Assembly: GCA_019155205.2 (NCBI GenBank)
Contig: JAHNZQ020000308.1
Span: 4,814,998 to 4,832,946, forward strand
DNA length: 17,949 nucleotides
Direction: 5' to 3'
From: Gracilaria vermiculophylla
Taxonomy: Eukaryota; Rhodophyta; Florideophyceae; Gracilariales; Gracilariaceae
A program made the position numbers and the translations under genes. The notes beneath the pieces were generated by a model. That model was not told the DNA's origin. It saw only the letters and a program-made list of their open reading frames with translations, and searched no databases. Numbering within the stretch: position 1 is the first letter of the stretch; each line of letters begins with the position of its first letter. Of the stretch, positions 1 to 7,273 are shown piece by piece.

Positions 1-149
1 CAAGGCGAGTCCGCTTCTTCATCGCTATCGGTCAGATCAGGCTCACAGTTGTATTTTTCAAGCTCTGTATCTCGTGCAATTCGCGCATCGGCAAGAAGCT
101 CCAATGCAGTACGAGTTTCATCAGTAGGCAACGGAAGATTGGTAGGCAT
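1..149 (-). CDS. 5' end of an unknown acidic protein (runs off window)
   Basis: Reading the minus strand from the ATG at 147-149, the frame stays open for 49 codons to the window edge. The start context is favourable for a eukaryote (A at -3, preceded by an A-run). The peptide begins MPTNLPLPTDETRT, continues with a short stretch of helical character (ALELLADARIARDTELE) and becomes strongly acidic at the edge (DLTDSDEEADSP). I recognise no family. An open frame also exists on the plus strand here (49-282) but its composition is less protein-like in its first part, so I prefer the minus reading; this choice is an inference. The protein could equally be a transposon-encoded one, since most neighbours are. 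Confidence 0.4.
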   Translation of the reverse strand, partial: MPTNLPLPTDETRTALELLADARIARDTELEKYNCEPDLTDSDEEADSP

Positions 150-617
150 TTTTGTGATTGAAGGACTTTATGTTGCTGTATATGGTGCACTGGAAGATTT
201 GGATAGTATCATGCAGTGGTTTGTACAGTCGAAGACTCATGAAATACACAATGACTCACTCATTACAAATGACGAACAGTAGTATATATTTTTAGTGAGA
301 TAGTTGTGTAAATATTGCGAGAGATGTATTGAATTGAAATTGATATATTGGTCACCACATTACTGCGCATCTGAAAGTCACTACAGTTGAGTCAAGGAAC
401 TGCGTGCCGATGTAATGAAAGGTTTGGAAACAATCGTTTCCAACTAATACGTCGGATACTGCTTTATTGAATTCTAACAACGCAAGAGGTCTATTGATCA
501 ATTTTAAATTTTTTAAAAAACGAGACCAGTATTTTTATGAATCTGCATTCTTACGTCTCTTTGCATCCTTTACTTCTGCGTTTCAGATGAATTGCGCACA
601 AATTATGCCCTTCCATA
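150..617. other. AT-rich spacer, no recognised gene
   Basis: This stretch lies between the start codon of the edge gene and Tc3-like copy 1. It contains only short open frames that I cannot assign. It would hold the promoter of the minus-strand edge gene, but I see no convincing TATA-type box at a fixed distance. Confidence 0.4.
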
Positions 618-619
618 TA

Positions 620-749
620 CAGAATGTTCCAAAAACATACGACATGCTGTGTAATCTAAAAAAAAACCACCAAATGAACACTGTACGCCTGCAAAAATAG
701 ATTTCAGAAAAAAGTAGTCAAAACCCGTTTCAAAAACATATGATCATCA
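620..749 (+). repeat. Tc3-like terminal repeat with duplicated motif (copy 1)
   Basis: The terminal motif GTTCCAAAAACATAC sits at the outer end (626-640) and a second version, GTTTCAAAAACATATGATC, at 727-745. The opposite end (about 1873-1893) has only one. Tc3 itself is known to carry two transposase-binding sites per terminal repeat; here the doubling is seen only at the end downstream of the transposase gene. Confidence 0.6.
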
Positions 750-786
750 ATAACAAGTCTTTACTGCGCGACGCTCAATAGATTAT

Positions 787-1767
787 TTAGCATCCTTTTT
801 GCTGTGTAACGCTAATGCAACGCTTTGGCATCGACTTGATGTACTTTTCTACAGTTGAAACTGTTATAAATTTCCAGCAATTTTTAATACAGTTTTTGAG
901 TTCTAAAACTGTCTGAAATTTCCTTCCATGCGCATAAACCATTCTTGCCGGCATTTCCCAGACGTTTTCAATTGAGTGGAAATCTGGTGAGCGCATCCGC
1001 CACTCTAAAACAGGTATTACAGACTCCTGTAGCCATTTTTGGATTAAAGATAAAGTGTGTACTGGCGCATTATCCAGGTGAAAAAAAATTTTCTTCATGA
1101 AAACATAAACCAAATTGTAGCAAATATTTTTAGAAAACCTCTTGATATTTTTTCGCATTCATATTTGTTTCAATAAAAGCAATTTTTGTTAGAAAAGTTT
1201 TAAAAATGCCCACCTAAACTATTTAAGAGCGTTTGCCTGAATGCCTGGTATAAAAATAATGACTTGCCTTACAAAGATCGTGCCAATACAATTTGTAGCA
1301 ATTTGGTTCGTCCAAAGGGAATTTATTTTGCATCAGTAAAAATAATATTGTTCCATTCTTTTTTCTAGTACGCTTTTCCAGCACACCGTTTAACTTTCTT
1401 TTGCTTGTAATGGTCTTGAAGAAAGAAGTTTTTTTCGTTTTTTAAATTAAGATAAATTTGTGCTGTTTATCTGCCTTCATATAGTAGATTTGGAAACGTT
1501 GAGATTGAGATTTATTCCAATTTTTTTGCACAATACTTTTTCTATGCACAACTACCTTTTACTCTCTCTTTTATCAGCTGCGCTTAGCTTCTTCGGGCGT
1601 CGTGGAGATCGTTTAAAGCCATAAAGATTTGGACGTTTGAGAAAAGTAGCGATTGTGACCATAGAAAGCTTTAATGTTTTAGCGATAGCACTCTTGGAAT
1701 GCTTTTCGGTGTTTAATTTTACGATTTGAAGCTGTTCTTGCTTGGAAAGTGGAGGGCTTCATGCCAT
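787..1767 (-). pseudogene. Tc3-like transposase pseudogene (copy 1)
   Basis: A DDE transposase cut-and-pastes the surrounding element. The start ATG is at 1765-1767, by comparison with copy 2; the third codon is TGA (1759-1761) where copy 2 has CGA, so translation would stop at once. The N-terminal DNA-binding part is readable around 1600-1760 in the correct frame. The best-preserved part is the catalytic C-terminus (1158 to 787): LDNAPVHT with the second Asp, then SPDFHSIENVW with the Glu, in the DD34E spacing. The region with the first Asp (TDAK, about 1350) is followed by an in-frame TAA and a frameshift. The frame ends with TAA at 787-789 a few codons before the position where copy 2 ends (GCKLNY). 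Protein similarity to copy 2 over the C-terminus is clear, with frequent substitutions. Confidence 0.85.
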
Positions 1768-1895
1768 TTTTACTAGAAAGAAGATGGTGTACGTATCGTT
1801 TTGAAACTATTCTATATAGACTATGTGCAAAATCTAGTCTATAGTACAGTTCTGGCCTACTTTTGAGGGGTAATATGTTTTTGAAACGCACTGTA

Positions 1896-1971
1896 CGTTG
1901 CTGAAATATCATGGTGGATTATTGTGAGTTGCGAACTCCCCCGGTGCGTGGCATCCGGGTTTTCAGCAACG
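1896..1971. repeat. Nested inverted repeat next to Tc3-like copy 1
   Basis: Perfect 10-bp arms CGTTGCTGAA (1896-1905) and TTCAGCAACG (1962-1971) enclose 56 bases which themselves contain a CCCGG/CCGGG pair near 1939-1959. The outer arm starts exactly at the TA target of copy 1. A hairpin is possible; function is unknown. Confidence 0.45.
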
Positions 1972-2334
1972 TCAGTTTCAATTTTTCTGACTTGCACTTA
2001 CAGACTTTCAGCTATCATGTGGCTACCCAACAGTCTTGAAACGGTTACTCTCAGAAATAAACTAATAATTAAAATTCAGTTACTTCTGCGCGGGATCCTT
2101 TACGTGTAACAGAAAGCTACAATACGGATGCCTCTAAAACGCTAAAAAAGAAGCTAAAATATACTCTTATTCTCGAGAAACTTTGGTTGGGTTTTCACGA
2201 AAACCCTGATCTAGTGTTTTTCATGAATGTTCTCGGCAAACCTTTAAATTTGAATTAAAAAAGGAAAGTTTTGTGGTTGAGAATAATGGCAGAATTTCAT
2301 TATTTTGAAAAAAGCATACCTTCTCATACACACG

Positions 2335-2356
2335 AAAAAACTGGGCTTTGCCCAGT
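2335..2356 (-). terminator. Hairpin plus T-run, terminator-like, probably chance
   Basis: On the minus strand a 7-bp perfect stem (ACTGGGC / GCCCAGT, 2340-2346 and 2350-2356) with a 3-base loop is followed by six T. This has the shape of a bacterial intrinsic terminator. In a eukaryotic context it has no established meaning, and no minus-strand gene ends here, so I treat it as a structure rather than a proven terminator. Confidence 0.25.
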
Positions 2357-2419
2357 TCATTCCATAAAGCAGTGGCGAAAAAAAATTTCAGAGCTGAGCA
2401 GCCCCATCCCGTTCAGAGA

Positions 2420-3225
2420 ATGCCTCATAAGGCGCTTACAGCGTGCCAAGAGGCAGCACAACTGCCACCTGCTGCAAATGCCTTTGGCAACACCCCGTCG
2501 TTAGGCAGCACTACTATTGCACCATCTACAGGTTTGGCATTTGGCAGTACGTCATTTGGTCAGAGTTCTAGCGGATATGGCGCTGAGACGGGCAACACGG
2601 ACTCGGTTGTGGTGCAGCTTGACTCGAGCGCGGGAGAGAGCGGCGAGACCAGTGACCAGCCTAGCGCTTACAGCACGGGCAGCGAGTACGACAGCTGCAT
2701 GACGGAGTCGGTGGAAGACTACGGGTGCATCTACAAGAAGGCGGTGCAGGGGCGCACGGGGGAGGAGCGGGCGGAGCGGCGACGCGACATCCGAAAGAAC
2801 CTGAAGCGCATCTGGTTCAACGTGGTGATAGCGATGGTGCTGGCGTTCTCGATTGTGTGGGGCATTGTGAACGCGCGGCAGCAGGAGGTGGAGGAGGGAG
2901 GCGGAGGGGGTTCTTGCGCAGCGCGGACATGTTCCCCATGGAGATGGCGCTAGGGTTTGAGATGGCCAACCTGCTGCCTCACCTGCTGGCGATTTCCCTA
3001 TGCTTCATCCCGTACGTGTCAGGGTGGGTGATGTCGGACCTTGTGCACGGGCTGTGCGACCAGTACGCGATCCACCCGCGGACTCGGAAGATTTTCGTGC
3101 CGTGGTCGTTCATCATCCTGCTGGAGGGTGCCAAGGGGCCGCTGATTTTCGGGTCGATGGGGCTCCTGCTGGTATACACGCTGGTGGAGGGAGGGGCAGT
3201 GCGCGACTGCGCGGCGGGGGGATGA
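2420..3225 (+). CDS. Unknown GC-rich membrane protein, one apparent frameshift
   Basis: An open frame starting at ATG 2420 runs to about 2905, then reading must change by one base to continue as the frame ending with TGA at 3223-3225. The N-terminal quarter is low-complexity with FG dipeptides (NAFGNTP, LAFGSTSFGQSSSGYG), followed by an acidic Ser-rich stretch and a basic segment (ERAERRRDIRKNLKR). Then come three hydrophobic segments: about 2814-2875 (WFNVVIAMVLAFSIVWGIV), 2957-3035 and 3094-3185. The shift lies in or near the G-rich run at about 2895-2912, where one missing G would restore one frame. Third positions from about 2575 are GC-rich, unlike every neighbour. I recognise no family. 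The FG part recalls nucleoporins only superficially. It is either a real gene with an assembly or sequencing error, or a recent pseudogene. Confidence 0.55.
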
Positions 3226-3338
3226 ATACGCTAGCGGTGGCGCATGTTAACAAGCTAACAATAGATTGTATCTGTCCAAATATCCTAAAGGCGTAGATAA
3301 CAAACACCATCAACCGTTTTTTGTACTTACAACTAATT

Positions 3339-3417
3339 TGTTGGAAAACAGATGAGCCATTTGCGCTATACTCTCTTGTGACACAGGGCGCACAGTTCAC
3401 CATTTGAACTATCAACA
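3339..3417 (-). repeat. 3' LTR of miniature LTR element
   Basis: Same sequence as the 5' LTR apart from three substitutions and one base in an A-run. It is directly preceded on the minus strand by the polypurine tract. Confidence 0.88.
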
Positions 3418-3525
3418 CGCCCCCTCGCCCTGTACTTCCTTACAGAAAGAGACCTCGAGCTTACAGTAGCCAATCTTCACTACTGCTGTACACCTGTACA
3501 ATTTCTCAGGCTCAGGTGACTTCTG

Positions 3526-3536
3526 GGAGTCGAACC
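3526..3536 (-). promoter_or_regulatory. tRNA T-arm / Pol III B-box-like sequence
   Basis: The minus strand reads GGTTCGACTCC, a close fit to the Pol III B box, inside a perfect 5-bp T-stem with 7-base loop (CTGGG-TTCGACT-CCCAG, 3539-3523). The A-box-like TAGCTCATCTG in the 5' LTR starts 54 bases upstream, a distance usual for tRNA-type promoters. The matching 5' acceptor strand of a tRNA is missing, so this is not a tRNA gene. Confidence 0.5.
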
Positions 3537-3553
3537 CAGGGTCTTAGCGATTA

Positions 3554-3568
3554 GCTGGGCCCATAACC
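3554..3568 (-). promoter_or_regulatory. Primer-binding site for initiator tRNA-Met (internal)
   Basis: The 15 bases GGTTATGGGCCCAGC follow the 5' LTR directly. They are complementary to GCTGGGCCCATAACC, the anticodon-arm sequence of eukaryotic initiator tRNA-Met including the CAU anticodon. Drosophila copia and related elements prime from such an internal tRNA fragment rather than from the tRNA 3' end, so this points to a copia-type partner. Confidence 0.85.
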
Positions 3569-3648
3569 TGTTGGAAAAACAGATGAGCTATTTGCGCTAT
3601 ACTCTCTTGCGACACAGGGCGCACAGTTCACAATTTGAACTATCAACA
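3569..3648 (-). repeat. 5' LTR of miniature LTR element
   Basis: On the minus strand it reads TGTTGATAGTTCAAATT at the start and ends in TTTTTCCAACA, with the 5-bp inverted ends TGTTG/CAACA. Its 3' part contains TAGCTCATCTG (3590-3580), which resembles a Pol III A box. Confidence 0.88.
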
Positions 3649-4261
3649 TAATTTTCTTCACTCATGTCCATATCTTCCATCCACTTCGTAAAGTCTGACT
3701 CTACATCTAATATATTCGCTTCGTCTACAATTGTTCTTGCGTGCGCAATATAGTCCTGCACGGAAGAAAAACGAGGAAGTTGACTTGGGGAGCAATCGTT
3801 ATACGCCGCACAGTAGATAGCATATGCTTTGAATCCTTTCATCTGAATGATTTACGAAATCATCTCATCTTTCAATCCAAGCGACCTGTTCAGCTGCACG
3901 CTTCCTTTTTTATTGGAATGACCTGTGTACATCCTTAGCTCTTCTCTTCCAACTTCAATATTGCACAAACGGCGACGAAAAAAAGAAGGAAAACTTTTGG
4001 AATTCCAAGGATTAGACGGATCTACTATCTGCCCTTCCTTTGTACATCTGATATCACAAAAAATTGGGCCACTGATGCATCCTTTTATAGAAAACCATGT
4101 ATATAAGGATGTAAACGGATCCATAAAAGCTGAGTGACGTAGACCCGTATTCCTTTCCCACTCTCTCAGTTTGTAATTTCGTTGACCTGTCGAGTTCTTT
4201 CTTGATTCACACAACGAAATTTGAACTCCGCCGCACCGCACTGAAACATTGTCCACTCTTA

Positions 4262-5542
4262 CAGTGCGTTTCAAAAACATATTATCCCTCAAAAGTGCGC
4301 CAAAACTGTACTGTAGACGAGATTTTGCACATAGTCTATGTAGAATCTTTTCAAAAAGGTATGTACACCGTCTTTTTTCTAGTAAAAATGGCTCGAGGCC
4401 CGCCACTTTCCAAGCAAGAACAGCTTCAAATCGTTAAGTGAAACGCCGAGAAACATTCTAACAGTGCTATCGCTAAAACATTAAAGCGTTCTATGGTCAC
4501 AATTGCTACTTTTCTCAAAAACCCGACTCTATATGGCTTACAACGATCTCTGGGACACCCAAAGAAGCCCAGCCCAGCAGATAAAAGAGGAATTAAAAGA
4601 CAGTTGTGCAATGGAAAAGTATCATGCCCAAAAAGTAGGAAAAATCTCAATCTAAACGTTTCTAAATCTACTATATAGAGGCAGATAAGCAGCACAAAAT
4701 TTATTTAAATATATAAAAATGAAAAACATTTTCTTTCTCAAAGACCACCACAAGCAGAAGAGGGTTAGCTGATGTGCTAGTAAAGCCTACTGGAAAAGGG
4801 AATGGGAAAATAATATTTTTACTGATGAAAAAAAAGTTCAATTTGGACGGACCAGATTGCTACAAATTTTATTGGCACGACCTTCGGAAGGAACGCCATG
4901 AGTTTTATACCAAGCATTCCGGTGAAGGCTCTGAAATGCTTTTGGCAGGCATTTCTAGAAAAAGGTCTAACGGAAATTTCCTTTATTGAAACAAACATGA
5001 ATGCGGAAAAATATCAAGAAGTTCTATACAGTTATTTGCTACCGTTTGGTTTATGATTTCATGAAGAAATTTTCATTTTTCAACAGGATAATGCGCCTGT
5101 ACAGACTTCATCTTTAATCAAAAATTGGCTACAGGAGTCTGAAGTATCTGTTTTAGAGTGGCCGGCGCGCTCACCAGATTTGAACACAATTGAAAATGTT
5201 TGGAGACTGCTAGCGAGGATGGTTTATGCGCACAGAAGGCAATTTCAGACAGTTTTTGAACTCAAAAACTGTATTAAAAACTGCCGGAAATCTATAACAG
5301 TTTCAACTGTAGAACATTTCATCAATTCGATGCCAAAACGTTGCATTAGGGTTATACAGCAAAAAGGATGCAAATTAAACTATTGAGCATCGCGCAGTAA
5401 AAATTTGTTTTTGATGATCATATGTTTTTGAAACTCCTTTTTGCCTCCACTTTTTTCTGAAACCTATTTTTGTAGGCGTACAGAATACATTTAGTAGTTT
5501 TTTGAGATTTCACAGCATGTGGTATGTTTTTGAAACAGTCTT
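4262..5542 (+). mobile_element. Tc3-like DD34E transposon, copy 2 (inside recombinase gene)
   Basis: Ends lie at TA dinucleotides 4260-4261 and 5543-5544, with terminal cores TTTCAAAAACATA in inverted orientation. Length is about 1281 bp. Removing the element and one TA joins the two recombinase halves in the same frame, which confirms both boundaries. The end downstream of the transposase has the inner motif copy TATGTTTTTGAAAC at 5421-5434 in addition to the outer one at about 5523-5535. The single gene reads on the plus strand and is broken. Confidence 0.88.
4388..5386 (+). pseudogene. Tc3-like transposase pseudogene (copy 2)
   Basis: The ATG at 4388-4390 begins MARGPPLSKQEQLQIVK, an N-terminal helix-turn-helix region typical of Tc3-like transposases, then TGA at 4439-4441 stops it. 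The frame continues past it (FLKNPTLYG, then NLNLNVSKST near 4655-4673), then TAG and several lesions to about 4820. The first catalytic Asp lies in TDEKK (about 4825), where an extra A in the A-run shifts the frame before FNLDGPDCYKFYWHDLRKE. The second Asp is in FQQDNAPV (about 5088; the usual following His is Gln) and the Glu in LNTIENVW, 34 residues later. The protein ends GCKLNY at TGA 5384-5386. It matches C. elegans Tc3 transposase in order and motifs. It cannot produce a working enzyme as it stands. Confidence 0.87.
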
Positions 5543-6192
5543 TATTTTTGAGGTTTCATCGAAGCGGAGCCCAAGATTCAATCCAACCGCCAAAATATAA
5601 TGTAGTGCAGTATCCATAATTTCAACAGGTCTTCCACATCCGTACCAGAAACATTACGCGATATCGCAAACATGATGTACTGTTAGAGGACGGGCACGAC
5701 TTGTTTAGTTTCCAAGTAGTGCTAGATGGACCCTATGCGCTCTTCGAAATCTTTCTAAATCTGGATTTCCAATAGGTGGATTTCCTATAGCCGATCCATC
5801 TGAGATAATGTTCCAATATTGATCGTAACCATATCCGAAATAAAAAGTTCTAAGACCATAAACAATTACTCCCAAAGACTCGATTTTTAGAGATTTCGGA
5901 GTGCCAAAATTTACAGTTGTCTGCTAAAAGACTGAGAAAAAAAACCGAACTAATTTCAATAACCGTCCTCGGATCCTCAACATGTTTTTGTCTCGCATAT
6001 GTAGTGAAAAGTCTTCTTTCGAGTTTAATATTCGCTTTTGTTGATTCCCTGTGCGCCGAATGCAACAGCTCATGACGCGATCGTAGCCTAGTTCGATTTT
6101 GAAATTCATTTTCTGTATTCTCGATTGTATCAATCCTAACACTTTGACCTGCCATAGTAAATGAGGTTTTGAACTTCTTGTTGGTCGTTTAA

Positions 6193-7258
6193 CTTCAAAA
6201 GCGAATATCGAGAACATGTACAATACAATATGTAGATGCGGAAGCAATTTTTTATGCTCACAAAAATGACCTGACTTGCAAATTCGATTTTAAACTTTTA
6301 TTATGGAACCTTTTCTTTGAAACATTTAAGAATGACCTTAGTGCAAGGTTTGATATAATAAGGTTTTCGAAATCTGGGAAATCATTGGATATGAAAAACA
6401 GAGAGCTGTTAGAATCTCGGGCAAGAAAGTCTAACATGAGACATGGAGCGTACAGGTCATCAAAGAGTCATCCAAGGTGGAGGGACCGGGTGTGGATTTC
6501 GCCTTTCTCGTCAGGTTGAGGAGACGGAGTCCACAAAATGGCGTGATATTTGTAAAGCTCTGGATCATAATAAGAGTTCTCATCAAAATTTGCACGAAAG
6601 AATAACATCAGCGGTTTCACAAAATGATGCCGATAAGGAGCATGAAATGAACAAGTTGAAAGTTTGGAGACACGAACTTCTCAATCGTCTTTTCATATTA
6701 CAGTAAAGACGAAAAATCATGCCGAACTGCAACCGGCGTATTGGTGCAAATATGATTTACGCTCCTATCCAACATGAATGTTCGTACGATTCTGAATCAC
6801 AAGAAAACAGCTCTGAGGACGCCAATAACATTTTGCAGCAGCCATAAGCGTATTTTTTGAATACGGTTCCTACAGAAGTTTTTCACCAACCTATTCCGGA
6901 TCTTCCCAAGTCGTTATGAGAGATCGTTTCGCTCTAAAGAGGCGGGTGCGAGGAAAGAAAACTTCTACCTATTCGGCTTCTTGGAAAAGTGGGAAATCGA
7001 CGAAGATTGATCAATAGATTTACGAATAAGTGCTGGAATCGTAGTGGGAAAAAGTTCGCATTCTATAGTTTCAAGTATGATATAGATTTTATTGCGGTGC
7101 ATAACAAGATTATAAGAAAACGAAACGCTAGAGAAGATCGTGATGCATGGATTTCTGCTATGCGCAGCGCAAATGAAGCCATGAGAGTTGTGCGAAGTTC
7201 TGATGTTCATTTTTCACTCAGTGCTGCCCTGAAAAAAACGAAAAAGTCTACTAAATAA
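6193..7258 (+). pseudogene. Decayed unknown gene, divergent from the recombinase
   Basis: A continuous coding-like reading starts after a TAA at 6190-6192 (frame of 6193) with DAEAIFYAHKNDLTCKFD and goes to about 6510 without a stop, through LDMKNRELLESRARKSNMRH. It then shifts to the frame of 6443 (SRQVEETESTKWRDICKAL; helical, charged). The same frame continues with stops at 6704-6706 and 6845-6847 and two more near 6917-6935, through SYDSESQENSSEDANN and VFHQPIPDLPKS, to a basic C-terminus (EDRDAWISAMRSANEAMRVV ... LKKTKKSTK, TAA 7256-7258). The EDRDAWISAM segment resembles the last helix of a PH domain, weak evidence only. I recognise no family. The start codon is not visible; the first in-frame ATG is at 6391. 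It may belong to the same element as the recombinase, 38 bases away in the opposite direction. Confidence 0.45.
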
Positions 7259-7273
7259 ACTGATAAGATAAAT

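Larger units (their letters stand above)
620..1893 (-). mobile_element. Tc3-like DD34E transposon, copy 1 (full length, dead)
   Basis: The element is bounded by TA dinucleotides (618-619 and 1894-1895), the usual target duplication of Tc1/mariner elements. Seven variable bases at each end are followed by the shared inverted terminal core TTTCAAAAACATA (TTCCAAAAACATA at the left end). It is about 1274 bp, the normal size for this group, and is the opposite orientation of copy 2 at 4262-5542, with which it aligns end to end. The end downstream of the transposase carries a second internal copy of the terminal motif (727-749), as in copy 2. Inside is one transposase gene on the minus strand, broken by stops and frameshifts. 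Not autonomous now. Confidence 0.85.
3339..3648 (-). mobile_element. Miniature LTR retroelement (TRIM/SMART type), complete
   Basis: Two near-identical repeats of 79 bp (3339-3417) and 80 bp (3569-3648) begin TG and end CA and enclose 151 bp. They differ by three substitutions and one A in an A-run, which suggests a fairly recent insertion. On the minus strand the 5' LTR is followed with no gap by the PBS GGTTATGGGCCCAGC, and the 3' LTR is preceded by a purine-rich tract GGGCGAGGGGGCG (3418-3430). Both flanks carry TAATT (3334-3338 and 3649-3653), a 5-bp target duplication. At 310 bp with no coding capacity it fits terminal-repeat retrotransposons in miniature, which depend on proteins of a larger element; a copia-type element is implied by the PBS. 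It interrupts the stop codon of the recombinase gene. Confidence 0.9.
3649..6155 (-). pseudogene. Crypton-like tyrosine recombinase, split by Tc3-like copy 2
   Basis: Exons of evidence lie at 6155-5544 and 4261-3649; the gap is the Tc3-like element. The ATG at 6153-6155 has A at -3 and G at +4. The N-terminal part shows a SAM-like DNA-binding region ending in FLSLLADN (about 5925). The catalytic part has LGLRFDE (first Arg, about 5570), ISLCESRKN after the insertion, TGHSNKKGSVQL (His of box II; the expected Arg position reads Lys) and GFKAYAIYCAAY with candidate nucleophile Tyr (about 3800-3840). The acidic tail ends SEEN followed by TAG before the miniature LTR element landed in that codon. 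Total about 408 codons, a normal length. Lesions: one extra base near 5906, TAA at 5705-5707, 5654-5656 and 3852-3854. Such recombinases integrate circular DNA by tyrosine chemistry. Crypton, DIRS-like or another YR lineage cannot be separated without a tree. Confidence 0.8.

Noticed and set aside
1679..1912. A minus-strand 77-residue open frame across the end of Tc3-like copy 1, and its counterpart at 4249-4437.
   Set aside because: Both include the transposon terminus and are in a different frame from the transposase, whose N-terminus is recognisable in the frame starting at 1767 or 4388.
2348..2419. An earlier start for the GC-rich gene at 2348.
   Set aside because: That start is a TTG codon; the first ATG in frame is at 2420 and the intervening sequence has no special coding character.
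2460..2580. Calling the GC-rich protein a nucleoporin because of its FG dipeptides.
   Set aside because: Only a few FG motifs occur, and the rest of the protein has three membrane-type segments and no known nucleoporin domain.
3500..3568. A tRNA gene on the minus strand, suggested by the perfect T-arm and the anticodon-like stretch.
   Set aside because: There is no 5' acceptor strand pairing with the bases after the T-arm, no D-arm in the right place, and the CAU-containing part is the complement of the tRNA, as expected for a primer-binding site.
4202..5386. Stop-codon reassignment as an explanation for the many internal stops.
   Set aside because: Stops in recognisable proteins include TAA, TAG and TGA, replace different residues, and occur together with frameshifts, so ordinary decay explains them better.
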